A DNA stretch of 64,000 nucleotides from Paraburkholderia sprentiae WSM5005. GTDB taxonomy: Bacteria; Pseudomonadota; Gammaproteobacteria; Burkholderiales; Burkholderiaceae. A program made the position numbers and the translations under genes. The stretch's first letter is position 1. Every line of letters starts with the position of its first letter. The notes beneath the pieces are model-generated. The model worked only from the letters and a program-made list of their open reading frames with translations. It did not search any database and was not told where the DNA came from. The stretch is taken from positions 3,480,001 to 3,544,000 of the forward strand of contig NZ_CP017561.2 of the NCBI RefSeq assembly GCF_001865575.2. The letters run 5' to 3'. This document shows, piece after piece, positions 34,841 to 43,232 of the stretch.

Positions 34841-36003
34841 GCGAGCACCGCTTTCAATGTCCTGGCGACGATCTCCTGATCCTCGTCGGAAAGGCCCGCG
34901 TACATGGGCAGGCTGATCGCATCCCGGTAGTACTGCTCAGCCTCCGGATACTGGCCAGGCGCAAAGCCCAAGCGCCGATAGTACGGTTGCAAATGCACCG
35001 GAATGTAGTGCAAATTGACGCCGATTCCGGCTTGCCGCAAGGCTTCGAAGGTCTCGCGATGCGTGAGACCCGTCGCTCCGTGCTTCAGGCGCACGACATA
35101 CAGATGCCACGCCGAATCATCGAGCGCATCGTACCTAGGCAGGCTTACGGGCAGACCGTCGAGCAACCTCGCGTAGCGTGCCGCCAGCGCCCGGCGGCGT
35201 GCGAGGAACGCGTCGAGCCGCGCGAGTTGCGAAAGTCCGAGCGCGGCCTGCAGGTCGGTCATGCGGTAGTTGAAGCCGAGCTCCTGCATCTCGTAGAACC
35301 ACGGTCCTTCGTCATCGCCTTCCATTTTCGACGCATCGCGCGTGATGCCGTGACTGCGCAGACTCCGCAGACGCTCGTCGTACCGTGGGTCGTTCGTGAG
35401 CACGGCCCCGCCTTCTCCGGTCGTGACGATCTTCACCGGATGAAAGCTGAAGACGGTCATGTGCGCGTAGTCACCGCAGCCAACCGGCCGACCCGCGTAC
35501 GTCGCCCCAACGGCATGCGAGGCGTCTTCGATCACGACGAATCCAAAGCGGTCCGCGAGACGCCAGATTGCGCGCATGTCGGCGCTGCGGCCCGCGAACG
35601 CGACGGGAATGACGACCTTGGGCAACGTGCCGGTGTGCTGAGCTTCGATGAGCTTGCGTTCGAGCGCGACGGCATCGACACAGAAGGTATCCGGATCGAT
35701 GTCGACGAAGTCGACATCGGCGCCGCAATAGCGCGCGCAGTTCGCGGACGCGACAAACGTGTTGGGCGTCGTCCACAGCGTATCGCCCGGGCCGAGACCC
35801 GCCGCGAGACAGGCAATGTGCAGGGCCGAGGTGGCGTTGCACACGGCCACCGCGCAGGCTGCCTGTGCACGCGCGGCAAGCGCGTTTTCGAAGGCGGGGA
35901 CGGCGGGGCCTTGCGTCAGCCAGTCCGAGCTCAACACTCGAACAACGGCGGCGATGTCGGACTCGTCGATCGACTGACGCCCGTACGGGATGGTTGCGCT
36001 CAT
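34837..36003 (-). CDS. pseC: PLP-dependent aminotransferase PseC
   Basis: 388 residues, DegT/DnrJ/EryC1 family. It aminates C4 of the PseB product. The PLP lysine K191 lies in FSFHPVKIVTTGEGG, a PseC hallmark; NATSALHIA and the D160 cofactor aspartate (VIEDASHAVGA) are intact. Overlaps of 4 nt with both pseB and pseF show tight coupling. Confidence 0.94.
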   Translation of the reverse strand: MSATIPYGRQSIDESDIAAVVRVLSSDWLTQGPAVPAFENALAARAQAACAVAVCNATSALHIACLAAGLGPGDTLWTTPNTFVASANCARYCGADVDFVDIDPDTFCVDAVALERKLIEAQHTGTLPKVVIPVAFAGRSADMRAIWRLADRFGFVVIEDASHAVGATYAGRPVGCGDYAHMTVFSFHPVKIVTTGEGGAVLTNDPRYDERLRSLRSHGITRDASKMEGDDEGPWFYEMQELGFNYRMTDLQAALGLSQLARLDAFLARRRALAARYARLLDGLPVSLPRYDALDDSAWHLYVVRLKHGATGLTHRETFEALRQAGIGVNLHYIPVHLQPYYRRLGFAPGQYPEAEQYYRDAISLPMYAGLSDEDQEIVARTLKAVLA

Positions 36004-36995
36004 ACGTCTCGTTTGTCGAGTGCTCTCAACTCCGGGACGCTCAGAAAATGACGGTTGTTGTCCGACGTGTAGGTGAAGCCTTCTTCCGCCGGCACGCCAC
36101 GCTCGCCAAGACCGTTCCTCGTGTAGTCGTCCTGCACGACGAACTTGATCGACGGCGTGATCACGTAGTGATCGTCGAACGTGATCGTGTTCATGCTGTC
36201 GTCGCGCGTGATCATCATTTCGTGCAGCTTCTCGCCCGGCCGGATGCCGATGACGTGCTGCGGCAACTCGGGGGCCATTGCCCTGGCCAGGTCGACGATG
36301 CGCACCGACGGGATCTTCGGCACGAACAGCTCGCCGCCATGCATGCGCTCGAACGCCTTCATGACGAAGTCGACGCCGTGGTCGAGCGTGATCCAGAAGC
36401 GCGTCATCCGTTCGTCGGTGATGGGCATACTTTGCCCGCCTTCGGCGACGAGCTTGCGAAAATACGGCACGACCGAGCCGCGCGAGCCCACCACGTTGCC
36501 GTACCGTACGACGGCAAAGCGCGTCCGTTGCTTGCCGACGAGATTGTTGGCCGCGACAAACAGCTTGTCGGACAGCAGCTTCGTGGCACCGTAAAGATTG
36601 ATCGGGCTCGCGGCCTTGTCCGTCGACAGCGCAACCACCTTTTCGACGCCATTCTCGATGGCTGCGTTAATGACGTGTTCGGCGCCGTCGACGTTGGTTC
36701 GGATGCATTCCGTCGGGTTGTATTCGGCGGCGGGAACCTGCTTGAGCGCGGCGGCGTGCACGACATAGTCGATACCCCGCATCGCCTGCCTGAGACGCTC
36801 GCCATCGCGTACATCGCCGATGAAGTAACGCATGCAGCCGGCCGAGTACTTCTGCTGCATTTCGTATTGCTTGAGCTCGTCGCGCGAGAATACGACCACG
36901 CGCGCCGGCCGCCACTTTGCGAGCAGCGTCTTGACGAACATCTGGCCGAACGAACCCGTTCCGCCTGTGATGAGTACCGATTTGTTGTCGAACAT
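36000..36995 (-). CDS. pseB: UDP-GlcNAc 4,6-dehydratase (inverting) PseB
   Basis: 331 residues, extended short-chain dehydrogenase. It makes UDP-2-acetamido-2,6-dideoxy-beta-L-arabino-hexos-4-ulose, the first step of pseudaminic acid synthesis. The NAD(P) motif GGTGSFG is at 11-17; catalytic D126/K127 (STDKAASP) and Y135/K139 (YGATK) match the FlaA1-type inverting dehydratase. Ribosome site AAGGA is present. It is first in its operon, 276 nt from the formyltransferase gene. Confidence 0.95.
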   Translation of the reverse strand: MFDNKSVLITGGTGSFGQMFVKTLLAKWRPARVVVFSRDELKQYEMQQKYSAGCMRYFIGDVRDGERLRQAMRGIDYVVHAAALKQVPAAEYNPTECIRTNVDGAEHVINAAIENGVEKVVALSTDKAASPINLYGATKLLSDKLFVAANNLVGKQRTRFAVVRYGNVVGSRGSVVPYFRKLVAEGGQSMPITDERMTRFWITLDHGVDFVMKAFERMHGGELFVPKIPSVRIVDLARAMAPELPQHVIGIRPGEKLHEMMITRDDSMNTITFDDHYVITPSIKFVVQDDYTRNGLGERGVPAEEGFTYTSDNNRHFLSVPELRALDKRDV

Positions 36996-37271
36996 TCCCC
37001 GATCCTTCTAAGCCGTCAGATACCGCCGATGCGATCACACCCGGCACCCGCCGGCCTGCGGCAGCGGATCGATCAATCGATGCGCGCCACGCGGGTGATA
37101 GGTACAGCGAGCGCGAAGCTTGCCATCCAGTGACGTATGCTATTCGAGACGGAGGGGCGTCTTAGGCTGGATTTGGAGGCGTTTTACCCTTCTAATCGGC
37201 AAACTGGCAGCCCCGTCAGACGGCGCGTCCAGGCCGGCCGGAAACGGGCGACTACCCGACAGGGAAGCATG
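36996..37271 (-). other. Gap between the formyltransferase gene and pseB
   Basis: 276 bp. Only a weak sigma-28-like -10 (GCCGATTA on the minus strand, 37200-37193) without a good -35 is seen. It could carry a separate promoter for pseB. Confidence 0.4.
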
Positions 37272-37871
37272 TCACGAAGACGCGATGAGCCGCCGATGGC
37301 GTTCGCGCAGCGTGAGCAGCGGAACGTCCCATCCCTCGGTGCCGAGGAGCTGGTCCCTGAGACGGGCGAAATCGGCCGACGCATGGAACGTCCCCGCCTC
37401 TCGCTGCGGCTGGCTGATGATGCTTCGGGTGCGCAGATCTTCCCAGTGGTCCCTGAACAGCGTCTGGATCGCCTCGTGAAGCCGCCGGTACGAACTCGCC
37501 AGCGTCTCGCTGGCTTCGTCTATCGCAACCTGCTGCTGCAACAGAATGGGGCCCGTATCGATTCCTTCGTCGATCTCGTGAATCGTCACGCCTGGAGGGG
37601 TGTCGTCGAGGTACGACCACGCGTTCGGATCAGCGCCACGATTGAACGGCAACATCGAAATATGCAGGTTGACGAAGCGGCCGGGCAGCGTATCGAGCAC
37701 CGCCGGCTTTAGAATATGGCGGTACGAGTAGCTGACGATCAGATCCGGCCCATGCTTGACGAGATCGTCTGGCACCAGCTTGTGATCGACGACGATCACG
37801 TCTTCGCGCTCGCGTAGCCACGTGATCAACGGATCGCTAATTGCGTTATTGGTCAGAAACAGGATTCTCAT
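37272..37871 (-). CDS. Formyltransferase family protein (sugar N-formyltransferase candidate)
   Basis: 199 residues, close to the size of small sugar N-formyltransferases lacking extra domains. The catalytic triad is visible: N68 and H70 in NLHISMLP, and D105 in GIDTGPIL, with the spacing usual in the formyl-tetrahydrofolate family. It is too short to be methionyl-tRNA formyltransferase. Upstream of pseB in the same direction, it may N-formylate an aminated Pse intermediate in place of PseH. Its ATG lies only 5 nt from the divergent neighbour's ATG, and no ribosome site is visible. Confidence 0.75.
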   Translation of the reverse strand: MRILFLTNNAISDPLITWLREREDVIVVDHKLVPDDLVKHGPDLIVSYSYRHILKPAVLDTLPGRFVNLHISMLPFNRGADPNAWSYLDDTPPGVTIHEIDEGIDTGPILLQQQVAIDEASETLASSYRRLHEAIQTLFRDHWEDLRTRSIISQPQREAGTFHASADFARLRDQLLGTEGWDVPLLTLRERHRRLIASS

Positions 37872-37876
37872 CTCTC

Positions 37877-38497
37877 ATGCTCGATGCCGAGGAAGGGCAC
37901 TACGACGCCGCCATCGTACTTGCCAATTTGATGGACGCGCAAGGACGACTCAACGACGAAACGCGGGCGCGCCTCGCTCGTGCCGTCGCGCTCTTTCAAG
38001 CGGGGCGAGTCCCGCTCATCGTGACCAGCGGCTGGGCGTATCGCGCTGATTCCGACATCGCTATCGCCGACGCCATGCGCCGTCACGCGATCGACGTCCA
38101 TGGCCTCCATGACCACACGGTCGTCGCCGAAACCTCGGCACGCGACACGGTCGGCGATGCCGTCTTTACCAAATTGCGGCTTGCACGGCCGCGCGGCTGG
38201 AAGCGTGTAATTGTCGTAACCAGCGCTTATCACGGCGCGCGTTCGCTCGATATTTTTTCGTTCGTTTATGGTCCCGGCTTCGGCGTTGCGTTGTGCGCGG
38301 CCGCGTCGTCGGATACACCGGCGCTGCGCGAGGCCGAAGCGAAGTCGCGAGCAGCGTTCGAGCGGACGTTTGAAGGCGTTGCGGCAGGGGACGACGGGGC
38401 GATCGTCGCTCGGCTGAGCACGCGGCATCCGTTTTATAACGGCGACGTCTATGCCGCGCTGACGGACCGGCTTCTGACGAACATGGAAGAGGGTTGA
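37877..38497 (+). CDS. DUF218/ElyC-SanA-YdcF family protein
   Basis: 206 residues. YDAAIVLANLMD and VTSAYHGARSLDIF, with RDTVGDAVFTKLRL between, are the conserved elements of the DUF218 family. Members such as SanA, ElyC and YdcF are linked to envelope or lipid-carrier functions, but their reaction is unknown. The frame is open to a TTG at 37841, inside the formyltransferase gene; ATG 37877 fits the family start. No TM segment or signal is visible. Confidence 0.75.
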   Translation: MLDAEEGHYDAAIVLANLMDAQGRLNDETRARLARAVALFQAGRVPLIVTSGWAYRADSDIAIADAMRRHAIDVHGLHDHTVVAETSARDTVGDAVFTKLRLARPRGWKRVIVVTSAYHGARSLDIFSFVYGPGFGVALCAAASSDTPALREAEAKSRAAFERTFEGVAAGDDGAIVARLSTRHPFYNGDVYAALTDRLLTNMEEG

Positions 38498-38716
38498 GCT
38501 CGAGCGCTTTGTGCGGCATCGAGGTGTGGCATTGCTATCGACGCCGGGCACGCTGCTGGTAGTCGGGGTATGCGCCTGTTGGGCTATCGACAACAGCCAA
38601 TAGCGAGCGGGCTGGCTCAAGATGTGCAAGTCCTGCCTTGGCTGCAATGTCGGCTGCGGCAGACAGTTGCCGGACGGTCACGACGAAAATCGCGCGCTCC
38701 ATAGCCGCGGTGCAAT

Positions 38717-40093
38717 CTAAAATTTAGAAACGCCCAGGTCATTCGGCTGTGCAACGCTCGGCGTCAAGTTGAGCGGTTGAAAACATCGGGCGCGAAATCC
38801 GCCCTCGATGTTCTCGAGCACCAGCCGCCCACCTGTATGTCGCGCAATTTCGGACACGATAGAGAGACCCAATCCGCTTCCTGACGCTGATGAGTGGTTC
38901 AACCGATAGAACGGCTCCAGCACGCGCTCCAGTTCGTTATCTGGTATGCCTGGTCCTGTGTCAGTGACCTCGAATATCAGCTCGCCCGCTTTCTGAAACG
39001 CCGACACGTCGACCTTGCCGCCATCCGGTGTGTATCGCACGGCATTGTCGACCAGATTCCTCAGCACCATTGCCATGGATGACGCATCAATCACAACTTC
39101 GATGTCGTCAACCTGTTCAATCCCCAGGTCAATGTTCTTCGAGTGGGCAAGTTCGATGCTGGCATTGATGGTGTCAGTCACCGCCGCACTCAACGACCAC
39201 GCTGCCGGCTGCACCAAGGCCCCCTGCTCAGACCTCGCCAGAGCCAGCAGTTGTTCCACCAGCCGGTGAGTACGTCGCAAGCCGGACTGGAAAGCCGAGA
39301 GTCGCTCGCGAGCATCGGGCGACGTGATGGTCGCGCCCAGGTTACCCGCCTGCAACGACAGGGCCGCAAGCGGTGAACGCAACTCATGCGCCGCGCTCGC
39401 GACGAAACGGCGCTGATGACCGATGGCGTCTTTCAGCCGTCCAATGAGCCTGTTGATTGACCGGACAAACGGAAGCACTTCGGCGGCGATGTCATCTTCC
39501 GGCAACGGCTCGAGCGAGGCGTCCGTTTGCCGGTCCACCACCATCGCCAGACGGGAGAGCGGCGCGAGCTTCGTTCTGACAATGACGACGACGACCACGA
39601 ACAGCCCGGGCATCAACAGAAGCACGGGCACGAGCGTCCTCATCGCTCCGTCTCTCGCAATTTCGTCACGCAATGCGGAAGGCTCCGCGACCGCGATGCG
39701 ATCGCCGGTCCGCAGCGTACGGATGTTGACGCGCCAGCGCTGTCCGCTGTCGTCCAGGTCGTGAAATCCGTCGGCCATCGCACGGGGAATCGTGAGTCCC
39801 GCTGCCTGCGCCATGTCTGCCGATGTCACGCTTAGTCTGTCGATAACGACCTTGACATCCGAGTCCTGCGAGCTCTCGACCGAAGACCGCGTTCCCGTGA
39901 GCGCCAGTGCGTGACTGTCAATCAAAGCAGCAATTTCGTTCAGCTGGCCATCCTGCAGCGCTCGCGCCTCCTGGTAGGCGAACGCGAAAGAAAAACCGCA
40001 TGCAAGCACGCCCACCACCGCCATCACAACGCCGATCCACGCCGAAAGCTGCAGCGTCAGAGAGTGTGATCGTTTCCCTTGTCCACCAGCCAT
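38717..40093 (-). CDS. Two-component sensor histidine kinase
   Basis: 458 residues. TM1 is at about 15-38, a periplasmic sensor at about 40-150, and TM2 at about 152-172, then a HAMP region and a dimerisation helix with the phospho-His in SAAHELRSPLAALS (about 237). The ATPase domain has LVDNAVRYTPDGG, DTGPGIP and GSGLGLSIV. The architecture is QseC/TctE-like. Its start overlaps the response regulator gene by 37 nt. It probably controls the divergent efflux operon. Confidence 0.94.
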   Translation of the reverse strand: MAGGQGKRSHSLTLQLSAWIGVVMAVVGVLACGFSFAFAYQEARALQDGQLNEIAALIDSHALALTGTRSSVESSQDSDVKVVIDRLSVTSADMAQAAGLTIPRAMADGFHDLDDSGQRWRVNIRTLRTGDRIAVAEPSALRDEIARDGAMRTLVPVLLLMPGLFVVVVVIVRTKLAPLSRLAMVVDRQTDASLEPLPEDDIAAEVLPFVRSINRLIGRLKDAIGHQRRFVASAAHELRSPLAALSLQAGNLGATITSPDARERLSAFQSGLRRTHRLVEQLLALARSEQGALVQPAAWSLSAAVTDTINASIELAHSKNIDLGIEQVDDIEVVIDASSMAMVLRNLVDNAVRYTPDGGKVDVSAFQKAGELIFEVTDTGPGIPDNELERVLEPFYRLNHSSASGSGLGLSIVSEIARHTGGRLVLENIEGGFRARCFQPLNLTPSVAQPNDLGVSKF

Positions 40094-40731
40094 CCCACAC
40101 CTCTCACATTGCGAATCACCGACGCGCCGAGTTTCCTACGGATGCCGTGAATCAGGACCTCCACCGCGTTACCTTCCACCGGGTGCTCCCACGCATAGAG
40201 CTTTCGCTCCAGCTGGGCTCGCGAGAGAACCGTCCCGGGGCGCACCAGCAGTGCGCTCAAAAGAGCGAACTCGCGACTCGTCAGGCGGCACTCGGTTCCG
40301 TCGTAGTCGGCAAGGTGCGTCGCCGCATCAACCGTGAGTTTTCCGCTCGTCATTCGCGTATCGCCATGGTCGCCTAGCCTGCGAGTGACTGCCCGAAGGC
40401 GCGCAAGCAGCTCGCCGATTTCGAACGGCTTCACGAGGTAGTCGTCAGCGCCGGCGTCCAGTCCGGCGATTCTGTCGTCGACGTTGTCGCGCGCGGTGAC
40501 AATAATCACTGGAAGTTTGTTCCCGCCGATACGCAGCGACCGCAGCAGGTCGATGCCATCCCGATGCGGCAGGTTCAGGTCCAGCAGCAGGACATCGTGT
40601 TCGTGACCCAGCAGCGCTCCGGCCGCCGCATCGCCATCGCGTACCCAGTCGGCCGCATACGCCGCATCTTTCAACGCCTGGACGATTGCATCGCCGATCA
40701 TCTCGTCGTCTTCAACCAGCAGAATTCTCAT
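40057..40731 (-). CDS. OmpR-family response regulator
   Basis: 224 residues. Receiver domain with D8/D9 (acidic pocket), phospho-acceptor D51 (LLLDLNLP) and K101 region (DYLVKPFEIGELL), then a winged-helix DNA-binding domain (about 128-220; TSREFALLSALL, RIRRKLG-type end). The start at 40731 is chosen because MRILLVEDD is the usual receiver N-terminus; the frame is open upstream. An operator-like repeat lies 27 nt upstream in the divergent control region. Confidence 0.94.
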   Translation of the reverse strand: MRILLVEDDEMIGDAIVQALKDAAYAADWVRDGDAAAGALLGHEHDVLLLDLNLPHRDGIDLLRSLRIGGNKLPVIIVTARDNVDDRIAGLDAGADDYLVKPFEIGELLARLRAVTRRLGDHGDTRMTSGKLTVDAATHLADYDGTECRLTSREFALLSALLVRPGTVLSRAQLERKLYAWEHPVEGNAVEVLIHGIRRKLGASVIRNVRGVGWLVDKGNDHTL

Positions 40732-40753
40732 CGGTGTCAAGGAATCACAGGTG

Positions 40754-40773
40754 TTTGCTAAGCAAAAACTAAG
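40754..40773. promoter_or_regulatory. Candidate response-regulator operator
   Basis: Direct repeat CTAAG at 40758-40762 and 40769-40773, exactly 11 bp apart (one helical turn), the usual spacing of OmpR/PhoB-type half-sites. The inverted repeat TTTGC/GCAAA (40754-40766) overlaps it. It lies in the 88-bp gap between the divergent regulator and outer-membrane protein genes. Confidence 0.5.
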
Positions 40774-40819
40774 TCTTGCCCAATAGCATCCGAAGCGTCT
40801 CTTACGCCGGACAGCCATC

Positions 40820-42187
40820 GTGCCCAGTCGTGCCTACGATACTAGGACGCCAAGCGGAATTCACGCAACCAGTCACCAACGACAAGTCAGGCTATGCGCG
40901 CTCGCGCGGGTCTCGTTTATGGCATTGCTCATGACGCTGGCTGGCTGCGTGTCATACGCCCCCAAGCTCCTTCCGGCGGCGCCGGAATGGCCCGACGACA
41001 TCGCCGCAACCAACACGCCGCTGACCGTCGACCAGGTGGTCGAACGCGCGCTCGAGCACAGCCCCGATGTCCGCCGCGCCGAACGCGAACTGGATATCGC
41101 CAACGCGCGGAAATATGCGGATGGCTTGCTCCCGGATCCTCAGCTTAGCTTCAGCACCGACCGCCCCGGCGCAGCTGGATTTGTCCCGGCGTTCATGGCC
41201 GGGCTCAGCTACGAAGTGTCCGCGCTCATTGACCACCCTGCGAAGCAGCGAGGGGCGACTGCGGCCCTGGAAAAGCAACAGTTCGCGTTGCAATGGACGA
41301 AATGGCAGGTCGCCAACCATGCCTACGCGCTGTACGTCACCGATGTGAGTCTTTCGCGCGTTAAAGCCGAGGTCGAACAACTGGCGGTCCATGAACAGGT
41401 TGTCGACAACCGTATGCGGCAGGCGCTTGCACGGGGCGACGTGACTCGCGATACCGCGGTGCAATCGGAAGCCGCATACCGCGACAGCTTGCAGCAACTG
41501 AACACACTCGAGCAGGACCATCTCAAAGCGCGGCAGGAACTCACTACATTGCTCGACCTGCCGCCTCGCACACGCCTGGCACTTGCGACACCGCCTGAAC
41601 CCTACGAGGTCCCGCCTGACGTCGTGCGTGACGCGCTCACCCATCTGAGCCAGCGTCGTCCGGACCTGCTGGCATTGCGCGCCGGCTATGCGGAACAGGA
41701 CGAGCGCTACCGCGCAGCACTGCTCGGGCAATTTCCCCGTCTGGATATTGGCATCACGCGAGGGCGTGACACGTCTGCCATCTACACGTCGGGCATCGCC
41801 GTCACCGTGACGTTGCCGCTCTTCAACGGCAATCGGGGAAACATCGCGGTCGAAAACGCCACGCGTGAGAGCCTGTACGAGGAGTACATGCAACGGCTCA
41901 AAGACGCGTATGTCGCAGTCGACAACATCGTTTCAAAGCTGGACCTGCTCAACGAGCAGCTCCGTAACGCCAGGTCAATGGAAGCGACGCTGGACCGGGC
42001 GACGAAACAGGCGCGAATCGCTCGCGCTCGAGGCGACGTGACACTTCCGACGCTGATGAACCTCGAATCGCGACTGCTGAACCAGCGCATCGCGACCGCG
42101 AAGCTCCTGAACGCCGCGCTTGCGCAGCAGGTCGAGCTGTGCACGTTGATTGGCGTTAGCGCCATTGACCACCAATCTCTCCAATAG
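40820..42187 (+). CDS. TolC-family outer-membrane efflux lipoprotein
   Basis: 455 residues from the GTG at 40820. A lipobox (MTLAGC, Cys43) indicates an outer-membrane lipoprotein. The rest is an OEP-type repeated coiled-coil channel (TVDQVVERALEHSPDVRRAERELDIA; LARGDVTRDTAVQ). It is first in a three-gene efflux operon, C-B-A order as in metal (Czc-type) systems, but its own sequence does not decide the substrate. The true start is uncertain, since no ribosome site is evident. Confidence 0.85.
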   Translation: MPSRAYDTRTPSGIHATSHQRQVRLCALARVSFMALLMTLAGCVSYAPKLLPAAPEWPDDIAATNTPLTVDQVVERALEHSPDVRRAERELDIANARKYADGLLPDPQLSFSTDRPGAAGFVPAFMAGLSYEVSALIDHPAKQRGATAALEKQQFALQWTKWQVANHAYALYVTDVSLSRVKAEVEQLAVHEQVVDNRMRQALARGDVTRDTAVQSEAAYRDSLQQLNTLEQDHLKARQELTTLLDLPPRTRLALATPPEPYEVPPDVVRDALTHLSQRRPDLLALRAGYAEQDERYRAALLGQFPRLDIGITRGRDTSAIYTSGIAVTVTLPLFNGNRGNIAVENATRESLYEEYMQRLKDAYVAVDNIVSKLDLLNEQLRNARSMEATLDRATKQARIARARGDVTLPTLMNLESRLLNQRIATAKLLNAALAQQVELCTLIGVSAIDHQSLQ

Positions 42188-42194
42188 GTCCGAG

Positions 42195-43232
42195 ATGAAG
42201 CCCGTTCGTCTGCTGGTCATTGCCGCTATCGTGAGCGCGTGGTACACGGCCGGGCCCAGCGTGTTCGCCCAGGACGCTGTGACGATGCCTGCCGTGCAGA
42301 AGCGCATCCAGGTGAAGGTATCCGCGCCGGCGCACGTGCAGGCCGTGTCCAATGCGGTGCTGTCCGCACCGACGACCGGCATCGTCACGGGCTTGCGAGT
42401 CACACCGGGTGAAACGCTTCGCGCGGGGCAGACGATTGCGCATCTGAGCGGACCGTCGGTGATGTCGGAGAAGAACCGTCTTGCGGCCGACCTGAAAACT
42501 GCCCAGATACGCGTGTCCGCCGCAATACAGGTTGCGGCGATTGAACAACAGAAATTTGATGACCAGCTGAGCACGCGCGACGCTGTCGCCCGCGTTCGCG
42601 CTGACCTGGACGCAGCGCGTCAACAACTGGTAGCCGCACAGTCAGCCGCTCAGGGCTATGCCGGCCTTACCACCATCACCGTGTCAGAACCCGGTACGGT
42701 CACAACTGTCAGCGCGGCCGACGGCCAATACGTGAGTGCCGGACAGGCGCTCGTGACCGTCTCGTCATCACGCGACCTTCACGTGGTGGCAGATTTTTAC
42801 GGAAGCGACGCGGCTCTGGTTACGGTCGGTATGAAGGGAGCGTTCCTGTCCGAACGCGGCGATGTACCCACCTACCTGGTCGTCAAACGCACATCATGGA
42901 GTGTTACGACGCCTGGTCAGCTGGAGGTCTGGCTCAGTCCCGTCGAGGGCGGCAGCCTGGAGTCTGGCTCCGTCGGGACGATATCGCTGTCCGCATCGAA
43001 CAACAGGCAGCTAGCCGTTCCATCCACGGCGCTGGTACTCGACGGCGGCGAATGGTGGGTACTGGTTCACGACAAGACGGGAAATCACCGTCGCCGCGTT
43101 GCGCCCGGGCTGGCCGATAGGGGCTGGACCTCCGTCAGGAATGGGCTCTCAGCGGGCGAGCTAGTGGTGACGCAGGACGCGTATCTGTTCTTCCACCGGG
43201 ATTTCTCTACGCGATATCAGCAGGCTGATTGA
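42195..43232 (+). CDS. Efflux membrane-fusion (adaptor) protein
   Basis: 345 residues. Signal peptide (about 1-27), biotinyl-lipoyl-like half motif (SAPTTGIVTGLRVTPGETLRAGQTIA), a central coiled-coil (about 90-155), and a second lipoyl half (SEPGTVTTVSAADGQYVSAGQ). It links the inner-membrane RND pump to the outer-membrane channel. It starts 7 nt after the upstream stop; the RND gene start overlaps its stop (TGATG). Confidence 0.88.
   Translation: MKPVRLLVIAAIVSAWYTAGPSVFAQDAVTMPAVQKRIQVKVSAPAHVQAVSNAVLSAPTTGIVTGLRVTPGETLRAGQTIAHLSGPSVMSEKNRLAADLKTAQIRVSAAIQVAAIEQQKFDDQLSTRDAVARVRADLDAARQQLVAAQSAAQGYAGLTTITVSEPGTVTTVSAADGQYVSAGQALVTVSSSRDLHVVADFYGSDAALVTVGMKGAFLSERGDVPTYLVVKRTSWSVTTPGQLEVWLSPVEGGSLESGSVGTISLSASNNRQLAVPSTALVLDGGEWWVLVHDKTGNHRRRVAPGLADRGWTSVRNGLSAGELVVTQDAYLFFHRDFSTRYQQAD

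Noticed and set aside
35865..37133. 422-codon plus-strand open frame across pseB
   Set aside because: Shadow of pseC/pseB; no recognisable product.
37193..37220. Possible sigma-28 promoter before pseB (GCCGATTA)
   Set aside because: The -10 is good but the -35 (CTGAC at 14 nt) does not fit, so it is not listed as a feature.
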